A stretch of 12,353 nucleotides of DNA from Anaerolineae bacterium (GTDB lineage Bacteria; Chloroflexota; Anaerolineae; Promineifilales; Promineifilaceae), in contig JANQSK010000396.1 in NCBI GenBank assembly GCA_028284105.1, positions 1 through 12,353 of the forward strand, given 5' to 3'. The position numbers and the translations under genes were made by a program. Position 1 is the first letter of the stretch. Each line of letters opens with the position of its first letter. Below, one piece after another: positions 1-6,739 of the stretch. Under the pieces are notes generated by a model. The model had not been told where the DNA came from. It searched no databases and saw only the letters and a program-made list of their open reading frames with translations.

Positions 1-1398
1 AATTACGACATCAAGAAAGCATCAGAAGTTCTCGATGAAGACCATTATGGCCTGGAAGATGTCAAGCAGCGTATATTAGAGCTGATGTCAGTTGGTATCA
101 TCAAAGGAGACCTCGCAGGCTCAATCATCTTGCTTGTTGGCCCTCCTGGTGTGGGTAAAACATCGATTGGACAATCTGTTGCTCGGGCATTAGGTCGCGA
201 ATTCTATCGTTTTTCAGTCGGTGGCATGCGTGATGAAGCTGAAATTAAAGGGCATCGTCGTACCTACATCGGTGCCTTGCCAGGTAAGTTTATCCAAGCG
301 ATGAAAACGAGCGGCACAGCCAATCCTGTCATCATGATTGATGAAATTGACAAAATTGGGGCAAGCTTCCGTGGTGATCCCGCTTCAGCTTTACTCGAAG
401 TGTTAGATCCTGAACAAAATAAAGAGTTCTTAGATCATTACCTCGATGTTCGTTTTGACTTATCGAAAGCGCTCTTTATAGCTACAGCCAATCAGCTTGA
501 AACAATTCCTGCCCCTCTTCTTGATCGTATGGAGATTATTCGGCTTTCCGGCTATGTGCTTGAAGAAAAGCAAGAAATTGCTCGCAATTATCTCATTCCT
601 AAACAGCTAAAAGAACATGGACTCACTAAGGATCAAGTTTCGATTCCTGATGATGTATTACAAGAAGTGATTGATGGATACGCTCGTGAAGCGGGTGTTC
701 GTAATTTAGAGAACAACATCAAGAAGATACTTCGCAAATCGGTGATGCAAATTGTCCAAGAGGAAGCTGAATCTGTGGAAATTAACACGGATCTGCTCCC
801 CAAGTGGCTTGGACGGCGCGTTTTTGCACAAGAAAAAGCGTTTGAATCACCTCGAGTTGGTGTCATCACAGGCCTCGCATACACATCGATGGGTGGCGCA
901 ACGCTTCACATTGAATCGATTCCAGTACCTGCAAAAGGGCCGGGATTTAAACAAACGGGTCAGCTTGGTCAAGTAATGGTTGAGTCCTCGGAAATTGCTT
1001 TTACCTACATTCGATCATTGTTGCGAGATGACGAACAGGCAACAGAGTTCTTCAAGAATAATTTGATTCACCTTCACGTTCCAGCTGGTGCGACACCAAA
1101 AGATGGTCCATCTGCAGGTATTACGATGGCTTCTGCAATTTACTCGCTTGTAAAAGGCATTGCACCAATTGAAGGCGTTGCCATGACGGGTGAACTCACT
1201 TTAACAGGTTTAGTGATGCCAATCGGTGGTGTTAAAGAAAAATTGATTGCAGCAAAACGGGCTGGTGTCACTCAAATCATATTCCCAGCTGATAATAGAG
1301 CTGACTTTGATGATTTAGATGAAAGAATTCGCGAAGGCATTACCCCCCATTTTGTAAGCACATTCGACGAAGTGCTCAATATTGTATTTCCACAATAA
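1..1398 (+). CDS. lon: ATP-dependent Lon protease, 5'-truncated by window edge
   Basis: Cytoplasmic ATP-dependent serine protease of the LonA class, which unfolds and degrades damaged and regulatory proteins. The frame is open from base 1, and the first codons (NYDIKKASEVLDEDHYGLE) are the conserved Lon stretch just before the AAA+ module. The ATG at 85 is therefore internal, and the N-terminal substrate-recognition domain (roughly 300 residues) lies outside the window. Counted from the ATG at 85: Walker A GPPGVGKT at 19-26, Walker B IDEID at 85-89, arginine-finger region LLDRMEI near 145-151, then the S16 protease domain from about 255. The catalytic Ser is 343 in KDGPSAG (codon 1111-1113) and the catalytic Lys is 386 in GGVKEK. 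The ATPase and protease centres are intact, so the gene looks functional. The wording around TSMGGATLHIE and GPGFKQTGQLG resembles the alternative Lon subtype found in several phyla rather than E. coli Lon; this is inference from memory. A strong terminator follows. Confidence 0.97.
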   Translation, partial: NYDIKKASEVLDEDHYGLEDVKQRILELMSVGIIKGDLAGSIILLVGPPGVGKTSIGQSVARALGREFYRFSVGGMRDEAEIKGHRRTYIGALPGKFIQAMKTSGTANPVIMIDEIDKIGASFRGDPASALLEVLDPEQNKEFLDHYLDVRFDLSKALFIATANQLETIPAPLLDRMEIIRLSGYVLEEKQEIARNYLIPKQLKEHGLTKDQVSIPDDVLQEVIDGYAREAGVRNLENNIKKILRKSVMQIVQEEAESVEINTDLLPKWLGRRVFAQEKAFESPRVGVITGLAYTSMGGATLHIESIPVPAKGPGFKQTGQLGQVMVESSEIAFTYIRSLLRDDEQATEFFKNNLIHLHVPAGATPKDGPSAGITMASAIYSLVKGIAPIEGVAMTGELTLTGLVMPIGGVKEKLIAAKRAGVTQIIFPADNRADFDDLDERIREGITPHFVSTFDEVLNIVFPQ

Positions 1399-1425
1399 TT
1401 GCCTTAATTTCGCAAAATCAAGATT

Positions 1426-1460
1426 AAAAGCCGTGTCAGTGCATCTGATACGGCTTTTTG
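1426..1460 (+). terminator. Rho-independent terminator of lon
   Basis: Arms 1426-1439 and 1445-1458 form a 14-bp stem (one G-T wobble) around the loop TGCAT. The stem closes into TTTTT and further T-rich sequence on the plus strand. It lies 27 bases after the lon stop codon and isolates lon from the DM13 gene. Confidence 0.9.
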
Positions 1461-1557
1461 TTATCTTTTTGTAAGAAATCTCACACTTCTGACATCATCT
1501 AAGATAGTGAACTTATTGATTGATTTATGTGAAATTTACAAAAACAGGAGTTTTTAA

Positions 1558-2208
1558 ATGAGTAATAATTTGAAAATATTGATTGGTGCAGTTGTTGTGA
1601 TTGGTGGTTTAGCAGCTGCTTGGTATTTGGCCTCCCCGCTTTTCATTGACAACACGGTAGATGAAGCATTCCCGGTGAATTTGCCTACTGTCGAAGAAGC
1701 GGCTGATATGAGTGCAGAAGAAATTGAGCAAGCAGTTAATTCAGCGATGGAAGACGTGACCAATCTGACGGATGCTGAAATGGAACAAGTTGAAGAACGG
1801 TTGCTTGATTTGTCAGCACAAATGCCAGACACCATGATGGATGAAGCCATGCCTGCTGCTGATGGCCCTACTATTTTGACTCAAGGTCAATTTGAAGATG
1901 CAGATGCTTTTCACCAAGGGGCAGGGAGCGCGACCATTTATACATTAGAAGATGGTTCTAACATTTTACGATTTGAAGATTTTGAGGTCACAAACGGTCC
2001 TGACTTGCACGTTATTCTTTCTTCAAACCCTAACCCTACAAGCCGTGGCGATATTGGTGATGATTATATCGATTTAGGGTCTCTCAAAGGGAACATGGGG
2101 AATCAAAACTATGAAATTCCCGCAGATATTGATTTAAGTCAATATTCAAGTATTGTGATTTATTGCCAACCATTCCATGTGGTTTTCTCAACGGCAACAT
2201 TGAACTAG
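1558..2208 (+). CDS. Membrane-anchored DM13-domain protein
   Basis: Protein of 216 residues. Residues 5-27 form one hydrophobic segment, either an uncleaved anchor or a signal sequence, so the rest should face outside. Residues 40-102 are an acidic, Met-containing stalk. Residues 106-216 match the DM13 fold: GQFEDAD, HQGAGSATIY, FEDFEVTNGPDLHVIL, then the LGSLKGNMGNQNYEIP and DLSQYSSIVIYCQPF motifs. Cys203 in IYCQPF corresponds to the nearly invariant DM13 cysteine, which has been proposed to take part in electron transfer; that role is a family-level prediction, not proven here. Start choice: CAGGAG at 1545-1550 lies seven bases before the ATG. The gene stands alone between two terminators, so it should have its own promoter in 1461-1545; I could not pick convincing -35/-10 boxes. 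No partner redox gene adjoins it. Confidence 0.88.
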   Translation: MSNNLKILIGAVVVIGGLAAAWYLASPLFIDNTVDEAFPVNLPTVEEAADMSAEEIEQAVNSAMEDVTNLTDAEMEQVEERLLDLSAQMPDTMMDEAMPAADGPTILTQGQFEDADAFHQGAGSATIYTLEDGSNILRFEDFEVTNGPDLHVILSSNPNPTSRGDIGDDYIDLGSLKGNMGNQNYEIPADIDLSQYSSIVIYCQPFHVVFSTATLN

Positions 2209-2234
2209 ATACCAGAGTAATTCGAATTCTCATT

Positions 2235-2270
2235 AAGAGCCTCTATTTCAAAAATAGAGGCTCTTTTTTT
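2235..2270 (+). terminator. Rho-independent terminator after the DM13 gene
   Basis: Perfect 14-bp stem (arms 2235-2248 and 2252-2265, loop CAA) followed by a run of T to 2270. It lies 26 bases after the DM13 stop. The stop codon of the convergent MocR gene sits at the edge of the T run. Read on the minus strand the hairpin is followed only by TTAATG, so it probably terminates that gene less efficiently. Confidence 0.92.
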
Positions 2271-3741
2271 ATTTCCGCAACGATTCAGAAATCAACTTTA
2301 CCGTTTCCCAAATCACCGTTTCATTATGTGCCGCATAGCCAAATAACAGCCCACCTCGCTCCAAAGGTGTCAAGGCGTAATTTGATAGTGGTGCCGCAGA
2401 GATGCCTAGAGGATAGAGCTTTTCAGCTGTCTCAATATCTGACCAATCTTTAGGTAGCCAACCCAAAAGATGCATTCCTGCTGGAAACGGCCGTGTTTCA
2501 AACAAATCCGGACACAATTTAGCAATTGCTTCTAAGAGCGCCTGTTGTCGTTGGGCATAAAGCACCCTTGAGCGGCGAATGTGACGGGCGAAATGACCTT
2601 CTACCATGAATTCATTGAGCGCCATTTGTGTAATAAAAGCTGAGCCCCGATCAATAGCTTCTCTAGCTTTTTCAAAGGGCTGTATGAGTTGAGGGGGAAC
2701 AATCAAATAACCTAGCCTGAGAGAAGGAAAAAGCACTTTGCTAAACGTGCCCATATAGATAACACGATAGCTTTTGTCCAACCCTTGAAGTGATGCAAGA
2801 GGATGTCCCGTGTATCGATATTCACTGTCATAATCGTCTTCAATTATCCAAGCTTTTTGGCTATTCGCCCATTCAAGCAGTTGCATTCTTCGTGAGAGTG
2901 GCAACGTTCCCCCCAACGGATATTGATGGGATGGGCAGATATAGGCTATTTTTGCTTCAGAGGCTTTGATTATCCCCTCTTCAACAATGACCCCATTTTC
3001 GTCAACAGAAACAGGAATAAGATGGGCACCTGCGGCCTTAAAAGCAAGGTGGGCGCCGTTGTAACCTGGATTTTCGACCCAGACCGAATCATTTTGATCA
3101 AGAAGCAAGTTCGCAATCAGAAAAAGTGCTTGTTGTGCCCCAGCTGTGATCATGACCTGTTCTGGTTGGCACTGAACCCCTCTGGCTAGCCTTACATGTT
3201 GGGCTATCGTTTCACGCAAAGGAAAATACCCAGCTGAATTTCCGTATCCTAGATTTTGAATTTGTGGAGCTGACCAATGCTTTTGCAATATCTTTTGCCA
3301 CGTTTTAAAAGGAAATTGTGACGTGTCTGGCATGCCTGAACGAAAAATACCGGATTTTGATGCGTTTGTAACAGGAACGGCCGTTAATGCACGCCCCCTC
3401 CTTGATAAACTCTGTTCTATACTTTGTTTTGTTGGTACTTCTTGCTCAAATTCTGGATTAACTACATGTGTCGCTACTTCTGGAAGCATATTTGATACAA
3501 AAGTGCCTCGTCCTACCCAGCTTTCCAAATACCCTTCCGCTCTCAGTTGTGACAATGCGTCAACTATGGTGCTTCTTGATAGGCTTAAATCCTGGCAAAG
3601 CTGACGAGTCGGAGGAATTTGATCACCCGGCAGTAAAATGTTTGCCAAGATAAGCTGCCGAATCCCATCATATAGCTGACGGTGCAACGGCCGTTTACTT
3701 TGTTTATCGAGTTCTATTCCTGCTAGTGTTGTTGAATTCAA
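2269..3741 (-). CDS. MocR/PdxR-type transcriptional regulator (GntR winged helix plus aminotransferase-like domain)
   Basis: Cytoplasmic DNA-binding regulator of about 490 residues, the usual MocR length. Residues 18-84 are the GntR-type winged helix (PLHRQLYDGIR, IPPTRQL, GRGTFVS). About 130-490 is a fold-type I aminotransferase domain with GYGNSAGYFPLRE, EDDYDSEYRY and the PLP-lysine motif GTFSK (Lys335). The PLP-binding residues are retained, so it probably senses PLP or a PLP-derived aldimine; the ligand is not shown by sequence. Start choice: there is no ATG. GGAGG (complement of 3751-3755) abuts a TTG at 3750-3748 and lies nine bases before a second in-frame TTG at 3741-3739, so the latter is the better start; the longer form would end at 3750. 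It is transcribed divergently from the VOC and PNPOx-like genes. By family precedent it regulates that pair and possibly itself. Confidence 0.93.
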   Translation of the reverse strand: MNSTTLAGIELDKQSKRPLHRQLYDGIRQLILANILLPGDQIPPTRQLCQDLSLSRSTIVDALSQLRAEGYLESWVGRGTFVSNMLPEVATHVVNPEFEQEVPTKQSIEQSLSRRGRALTAVPVTNASKSGIFRSGMPDTSQFPFKTWQKILQKHWSAPQIQNLGYGNSAGYFPLRETIAQHVRLARGVQCQPEQVMITAGAQQALFLIANLLLDQNDSVWVENPGYNGAHLAFKAAGAHLIPVSVDENGVIVEEGIIKASEAKIAYICPSHQYPLGGTLPLSRRMQLLEWANSQKAWIIEDDYDSEYRYTGHPLASLQGLDKSYRVIYMGTFSKVLFPSLRLGYLIVPPQLIQPFEKAREAIDRGSAFITQMALNEFMVEGHFARHIRRSRVLYAQRQQALLEAIAKLCPDLFETRPFPAGMHLLGWLPKDWSDIETAEKLYPLGISAAPLSNYALTPLERGGLLFGYAAHNETVIWETVKLISESLRK

Positions 3742-3753
3742 ATCAAACAACCT

Positions 3754-3829
3754 CCAATTGGTATGCTTGAATTTATCATAATTGGATATAGTGGCAAAAC
3801 CAATTTTGCCCTATAGTTGCATAATTGGA
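3754..3829. promoter_or_regulatory. Probable MocR operator in the divergent intergenic region
   Basis: Two exact copies of CATAATTGGA lie at 3777-3786 and 3820-3829, 43 bp start to start (about four helical turns), on the same strand. A third AATTGG is inside CCAATTGG at 3754-3761. Between the direct repeats is an interrupted palindrome: TATAG-T-GGCAAAA (3787-3799), spacer CCAA, then TTTTGCC-CTATA (3804-3815). MocR-family dimers such as GabR bind separated direct repeats, so the arrangement fits regulation of both divergent units. Binding itself is inference. Confidence 0.6.
3775..3803 (-). promoter_or_regulatory. Candidate promoter of the MocR gene
   Basis: On the minus strand, TTGGTT (complement of 3798-3803) and TATGAT (complement of 3775-3780) are separated by 17 bp, and the start codon lies 33 bases beyond the -10 box. 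The boxes overlap one CATAATTGGA repeat and the palindrome, which would allow autoregulation. The match is only moderate. Confidence 0.4.
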
Positions 3830-3844
3830 CGATAGGAGGTGTTT

Positions 3845-4282
3845 ATGAAGAAGAGACAGGGCGATCCCTTTATGCCGCCAGATGAATACGGCCGTTCTCT
3901 CACAGGATTTATGCTTAATATTCTTGTGAAGGATATGGATAAGGCAATGGAGTTTCATCAACAGGTGCTAGGTGTTGATGTTTTTTATTCTGATCCTGAC
4001 ATTTCAATTGTGTCGTGGCAGGGGCATCAATGGATGATTCATTCAGACCATACCTATGATAAACATGCCATGTATCAACATATTCAAGGTGTATCAACAC
4101 GAGGTGTTGGGGCAGAGTTTCGACTCCACGGACGCAATCCTGATGAGGCAGAAGCACAGGCTCGTAAACTTGGCTACACTATCTTAGTTCCAACCAAAGA
4201 TCAACCTGATCATGGTCTTCGTGAGGCCCACATTATGGATGCAGACGGATATATTTGGGTGCCAGATATCCCGTTAGAATAA
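3845..4282 (+). CDS. VOC-fold (glyoxalase/bleomycin-resistance/dioxygenase) family protein
   Basis: Cytoplasmic protein of 145 residues with the vicinal-oxygen-chelate fold: two beta-alpha-beta-beta-beta halves. The first begins at GFMLNILVKDMDKAMEFHQQ and the second at GVGAEFRLHGRNPDEAEAQA, ending with the typical REAHIMDADGYIW strand. His and Glu residues that could bind metal occur in both halves, but I cannot assign the metal triad or a substrate, so the enzyme activity is unknown. The size is normal for a one-subunit VOC protein. Start choice: AGGAGG at 3834-3839 lies five bases before this ATG; the in-frame GTG at 3839 is inside the ribosome-binding site and is rejected. It is the first gene of a two-gene unit: the PNPOx-like gene begins 31 bases downstream, with no terminator between. 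Opposite orientation to the MocR gene suggests control by it. Confidence 0.85.
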   Translation: MKKRQGDPFMPPDEYGRSLTGFMLNILVKDMDKAMEFHQQVLGVDVFYSDPDISIVSWQGHQWMIHSDHTYDKHAMYQHIQGVSTRGVGAEFRLHGRNPDEAEAQARKLGYTILVPTKDQPDHGLREAHIMDADGYIWVPDIPLE

Positions 4283-4313
4283 TTAAAGAGAAAAACATAT
4301 TGAAGAGGTAAGT

Positions 4314-4973
4314 ATGAGCGATTTTCCTAAAACTGATCTAAACAAAGTAAAGCGGCTTCCTAAAAGAGGTCACTATGATAAGGAAACCATCTATAGCATT
4401 GTTGATGATTCTCTGATTTGTCATGTGGGGATGGCAATAGACGGCCGTCCCATTGTCATTCCTACCATACATGCGAGACAAGGTGACAATATTTTGCTTC
4501 ATGGTGCAACAACTAGCCGTATGCTTAATCACGTTGCAACCGGTGCAGAACTTTGTATTACAGTGACTCATTTAGACGGTCTTGTATTAGCACGTTCCGT
4601 TTTCCATCATTCAATGAACTATCGATCAGCTGTCTTGTTTGGCAAAGGTCGCCTGATCGAAGATCCAGATGAGAAAATGGAAGCGCTTGAAGTCTTTACT
4701 GAAAAACTCATTCCTGGACGCTGGGCTGATGCCCGACAACCCACACCAAATGAGTCTAAAGCAACAAAAATCGTCACGATACCCATTGATACGGCCTCAG
4801 CTAAGATTCGCGTTGGCCCACCTGGGGATGATGATGAAGATTATGCGTTAGATATTTGGGCTGGGGTTCTACCGATGCGGACTGTGTTTGGGGAGCTTGA
4901 AGTTGACCCGCTTCTCAAAGATGGCGTTGATGTACCGGATTACATCCACAACTACGCTAACTCAAAACAATAA
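4314..4973 (+). CDS. Pyridoxamine 5'-phosphate oxidase-like flavin-binding protein
   Basis: Protein of 219 residues in the split-barrel flavin-binding superfamily, closest in look to the Pyridox_ox_2/NimA-like group rather than PdxH itself. Visible markers: KRLPKRGHYDKETIYSIVDD at the N terminus, HVGMAIDGRPIVIPT (about 37-51), the LLHGATTSRML strand-helix turn (61-71), FHHSMNYRSAVLFGKGRLI (97-115) and a C-terminal IWAGVLPMRTVFG (181-193). These fit an FMN-binding barrel dimer; the substrate is unknown, and a true PNP-oxidase activity should not be assumed. AAGAGG at 4304-4309 lies four bases before the ATG. It is co-directional with the VOC gene and divergent from the MocR gene. A PLP-sensing regulator beside a PNPOx-fold protein is a recurrent pairing, which supports a link to vitamin B6 chemistry or to detoxification. 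It is closed by a bidirectional terminator. Confidence 0.87.
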   Translation: MSDFPKTDLNKVKRLPKRGHYDKETIYSIVDDSLICHVGMAIDGRPIVIPTIHARQGDNILLHGATTSRMLNHVATGAELCITVTHLDGLVLARSVFHHSMNYRSAVLFGKGRLIEDPDEKMEALEVFTEKLIPGRWADARQPTPNESKATKIVTIPIDTASAKIRVGPPGDDDEDYALDIWAGVLPMRTVFGELEVDPLLKDGVDVPDYIHNYANSKQ

Positions 4974-4986
4974 TTTTTAGAAATAA

Positions 4987-5015
4987 AAAAAGCCCTATTT
5001 TTGATAGGGCTTTTT
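4987..5015. terminator. Bidirectional terminator between convergent genes
   Basis: A 12-bp perfect stem pairs 4987-4998 with 5004-5015 around the loop TTTTG, with an A-run on the left and a T-run on the right. It works on paper for both strands: it closes the VOC-PNPOx unit on plus and the cyclase gene, whose stop codon is at 5020-5018, on minus. Confidence 0.92.
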
Positions 5016-5017
5016 AA

Positions 5018-6574
5018 TTACGTGGCGACAAGTCCATAAATCAATTTGGGCTCCGTTTTACCCTTCACTTTTACTTTTTCAACAGGTTCAAATTTAGTAG
5101 ATGCGTCGTTAATTAAATTCGCGGTATCTTCGCTAATAAGAATCGTTTTATCGAATTGTTTTGTTAATGATTCCAAACGGGAAGCGACATTGACGGGGTC
5201 ACCAATAACGGTATATTCGAGACGTGCTTCTCCGCCAATATTGCCAGCAATCATCTCACCAGATGACACACCGATTCCTATTGTGAGTGGCGGTAAACCT
5301 AGCGAAATTTGTTCAGCATTAAATTCAGCGAGCGCTCGATTCATTTGCCAAGCCGCACGAACTGCACGCAGCGCATGGTCGGGCTGCCGAATGGGAACCC
5401 CAAAAATTGCCAGCAATGAATCTCCACCAAATTTATTGACAATACCCCCTTCTGCCACAATCACATCTACCATGCGCGTGTAGTAACGATTCAAGATATC
5501 TACCACTTGATGGGCCGGTAAACGTTCAGACAATCCTGTAAAATCGCGAATATCTGCAAACAATGCTGTTGCCGCGACATCTTCACCCCCTAGGTCAGCT
5601 CCGTCAGAAATAACCCGTTCAGCAACCTCTTTACTCACATATCGCCCAAACAGGTCTCTCATGCGCTGGCTCTGCCCAAGCTGATTAACCATGTTGTTAA
5701 AATGAGTTGATAAATCGCCAACTTCGTCATTTGCTGTGATAGGTACTTGATGAGAAAGATTCCCTTGGGATACTTCGCCCATGGCGTTTGTGAGCCGGTT
5801 TAACGGCCGTAAAACACTCCGTGCAGTCAAATAACTCAAAAAGAAGTTACTGACCAAGGCGACGAGAACGACAAAAAGCACAACACGCTCAAGCTGATTG
5901 ACCAATTCGTAGGGGTCTTGGTCTGAGAGCATGACCATTAATGCCCCATTTCGCGTACTGGTTGCTAAGATGAGCAAGGGAACAAATCCTGTTAGTAAAA
6001 ATCCAGCGACAAGCCGGTATCGAATTGTAATACGGGGTAAAAACAGTCTTTGGAACTGTCCGTGTGGGAAAAAGAGAGGCAGTTTTTCACGCCAGAAAGC
6101 ATCGGTTAATAGGAAAACAAGCGAAGCCGTCGTAATGCCACCGACAATCGATATGCCAACGAAGGTTCGAATGAAAGTGTTGAAAGTCGTTGACATGCCA
6201 TTTAGGCCACCCTGCGCAAAAAACAAACCAGCGATGATCCAACTGGCTAAACTAATCGATGCAATTAACAAGGGATACCCTTGAGCCCACAGGCGTATAT
6301 TGGGTGGCAATTTAGAGATGGGGAGACCTTCTTTTATTTCTTTTTCCCATAAGGCCAATCGACTGCCAAAATAGCCTGCCACGACGGCACCAAGAATGGC
6401 TAATACAATCAGCACAACTGTAAAGGTTGTCCAATCCGCTGTGCTCCCTTCCCAAAATGCTTGATTGTTTCTAAATGACTCTAAGTCGATGTTGGCGAAA
6501 TAGAAAAAGATAAGAAAGGCACCAATTGAGTTGCTTGCAACCATGCCTAATACAATTTTCCGATACACATTCAT
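5018..6574 (-). CDS. Membrane class III adenylate cyclase with HAMP domain
   Basis: Integral membrane nucleotidyl cyclase of 518 residues that should make cAMP from ATP. Hydrophobic segments lie near residues 7-27, 50-70, 99-120, 136-157, 187-205 and 230-250, giving about six membrane spans. A HAMP linker follows at about 247-302 (RPLNRLTNAM, then DEVGDLSTHFNNM), then the cyclase domain at about 325-500. All key catalytic positions are present: metal-binding Asp341 (FADIRDFT) and Asp385 (KFGGD), adenine-selecting Lys381 and Asp459 (GDPVN), and transition-state Asn462 and Arg466 (NVASR). Lys and Asp at the selecting sites favour adenylate over guanylate cyclase. No recognisable soluble sensor domain precedes the HAMP; the membrane part may sense. 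Start: the ATG at 6574 begins a natural membrane N terminus, with AGGA eleven bases ahead; a TTG at 6598 would add eight residues. It lies 165 bases beyond the FG-GAP gene, so it may be transcribed separately. Confidence 0.93.
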   Translation of the reverse strand: MNVYRKIVLGMVASNSIGAFLIFFYFANIDLESFRNNQAFWEGSTADWTTFTVVLIVLAILGAVVAGYFGSRLALWEKEIKEGLPISKLPPNIRLWAQGYPLLIASISLASWIIAGLFFAQGGLNGMSTTFNTFIRTFVGISIVGGITTASLVFLLTDAFWREKLPLFFPHGQFQRLFLPRITIRYRLVAGFLLTGFVPLLILATSTRNGALMVMLSDQDPYELVNQLERVVLFVVLVALVSNFFLSYLTARSVLRPLNRLTNAMGEVSQGNLSHQVPITANDEVGDLSTHFNNMVNQLGQSQRMRDLFGRYVSKEVAERVISDGADLGGEDVAATALFADIRDFTGLSERLPAHQVVDILNRYYTRMVDVIVAEGGIVNKFGGDSLLAIFGVPIRQPDHALRAVRAAWQMNRALAEFNAEQISLGLPPLTIGIGVSSGEMIAGNIGGEARLEYTVIGDPVNVASRLESLTKQFDKTILISEDTANLINDASTKFEPVEKVKVKGKTEPKLIYGLVAT

Positions 6575-6739
6575 GCTGTTTTTATTCCTATTCGTCAATG
6601 CCCATTTGATGATGGTATATGCAAGTTAGACCCCATGATTGGAATAAAACTTACATTATTGAGTTTATTGAATAAAAATGAAAAAAGAGGAGGGATTTAC
6701 TTACAAAATCGTTACAGAGCAGGAATAAGCCGTGAAATT

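Noticed and set aside
1528..1540. TGTGAAATTTACA upstream of the DM13 gene as a CRP-like cAMP receptor site
   Set aside because: The right half does not match TCACA and the spacing is wrong for the usual TGTGA-N6-TCACA; not supportable from one weak half-site.
3748..3750. TTG as start of the MocR gene
   Set aside because: It directly abuts GGAGG with no spacer; the in-frame TTG nine bases further (3741-3739) is better placed.
5046..5483. 145-codon open frame on the plus strand
   Set aside because: Antisense to the catalytic domain of the cyclase gene, whose residues are all conserved; no ribosome-binding site or domain supports it.
6596..6598. TTG as start of the cyclase gene
   Set aside because: Possible, but there is no good ribosome-binding site and it adds eight polar residues; the ATG at 6574 is preferred, with limited certainty.
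6599..6739. Promoter or small gene in the gap between the lipoprotein and cyclase genes
   Set aside because: The stretch is AT-rich with a GAGGAGG on the plus strand, but no start codon is suitably placed after it, and no convincing -35/-10 pair or hairpin was found on either strand.
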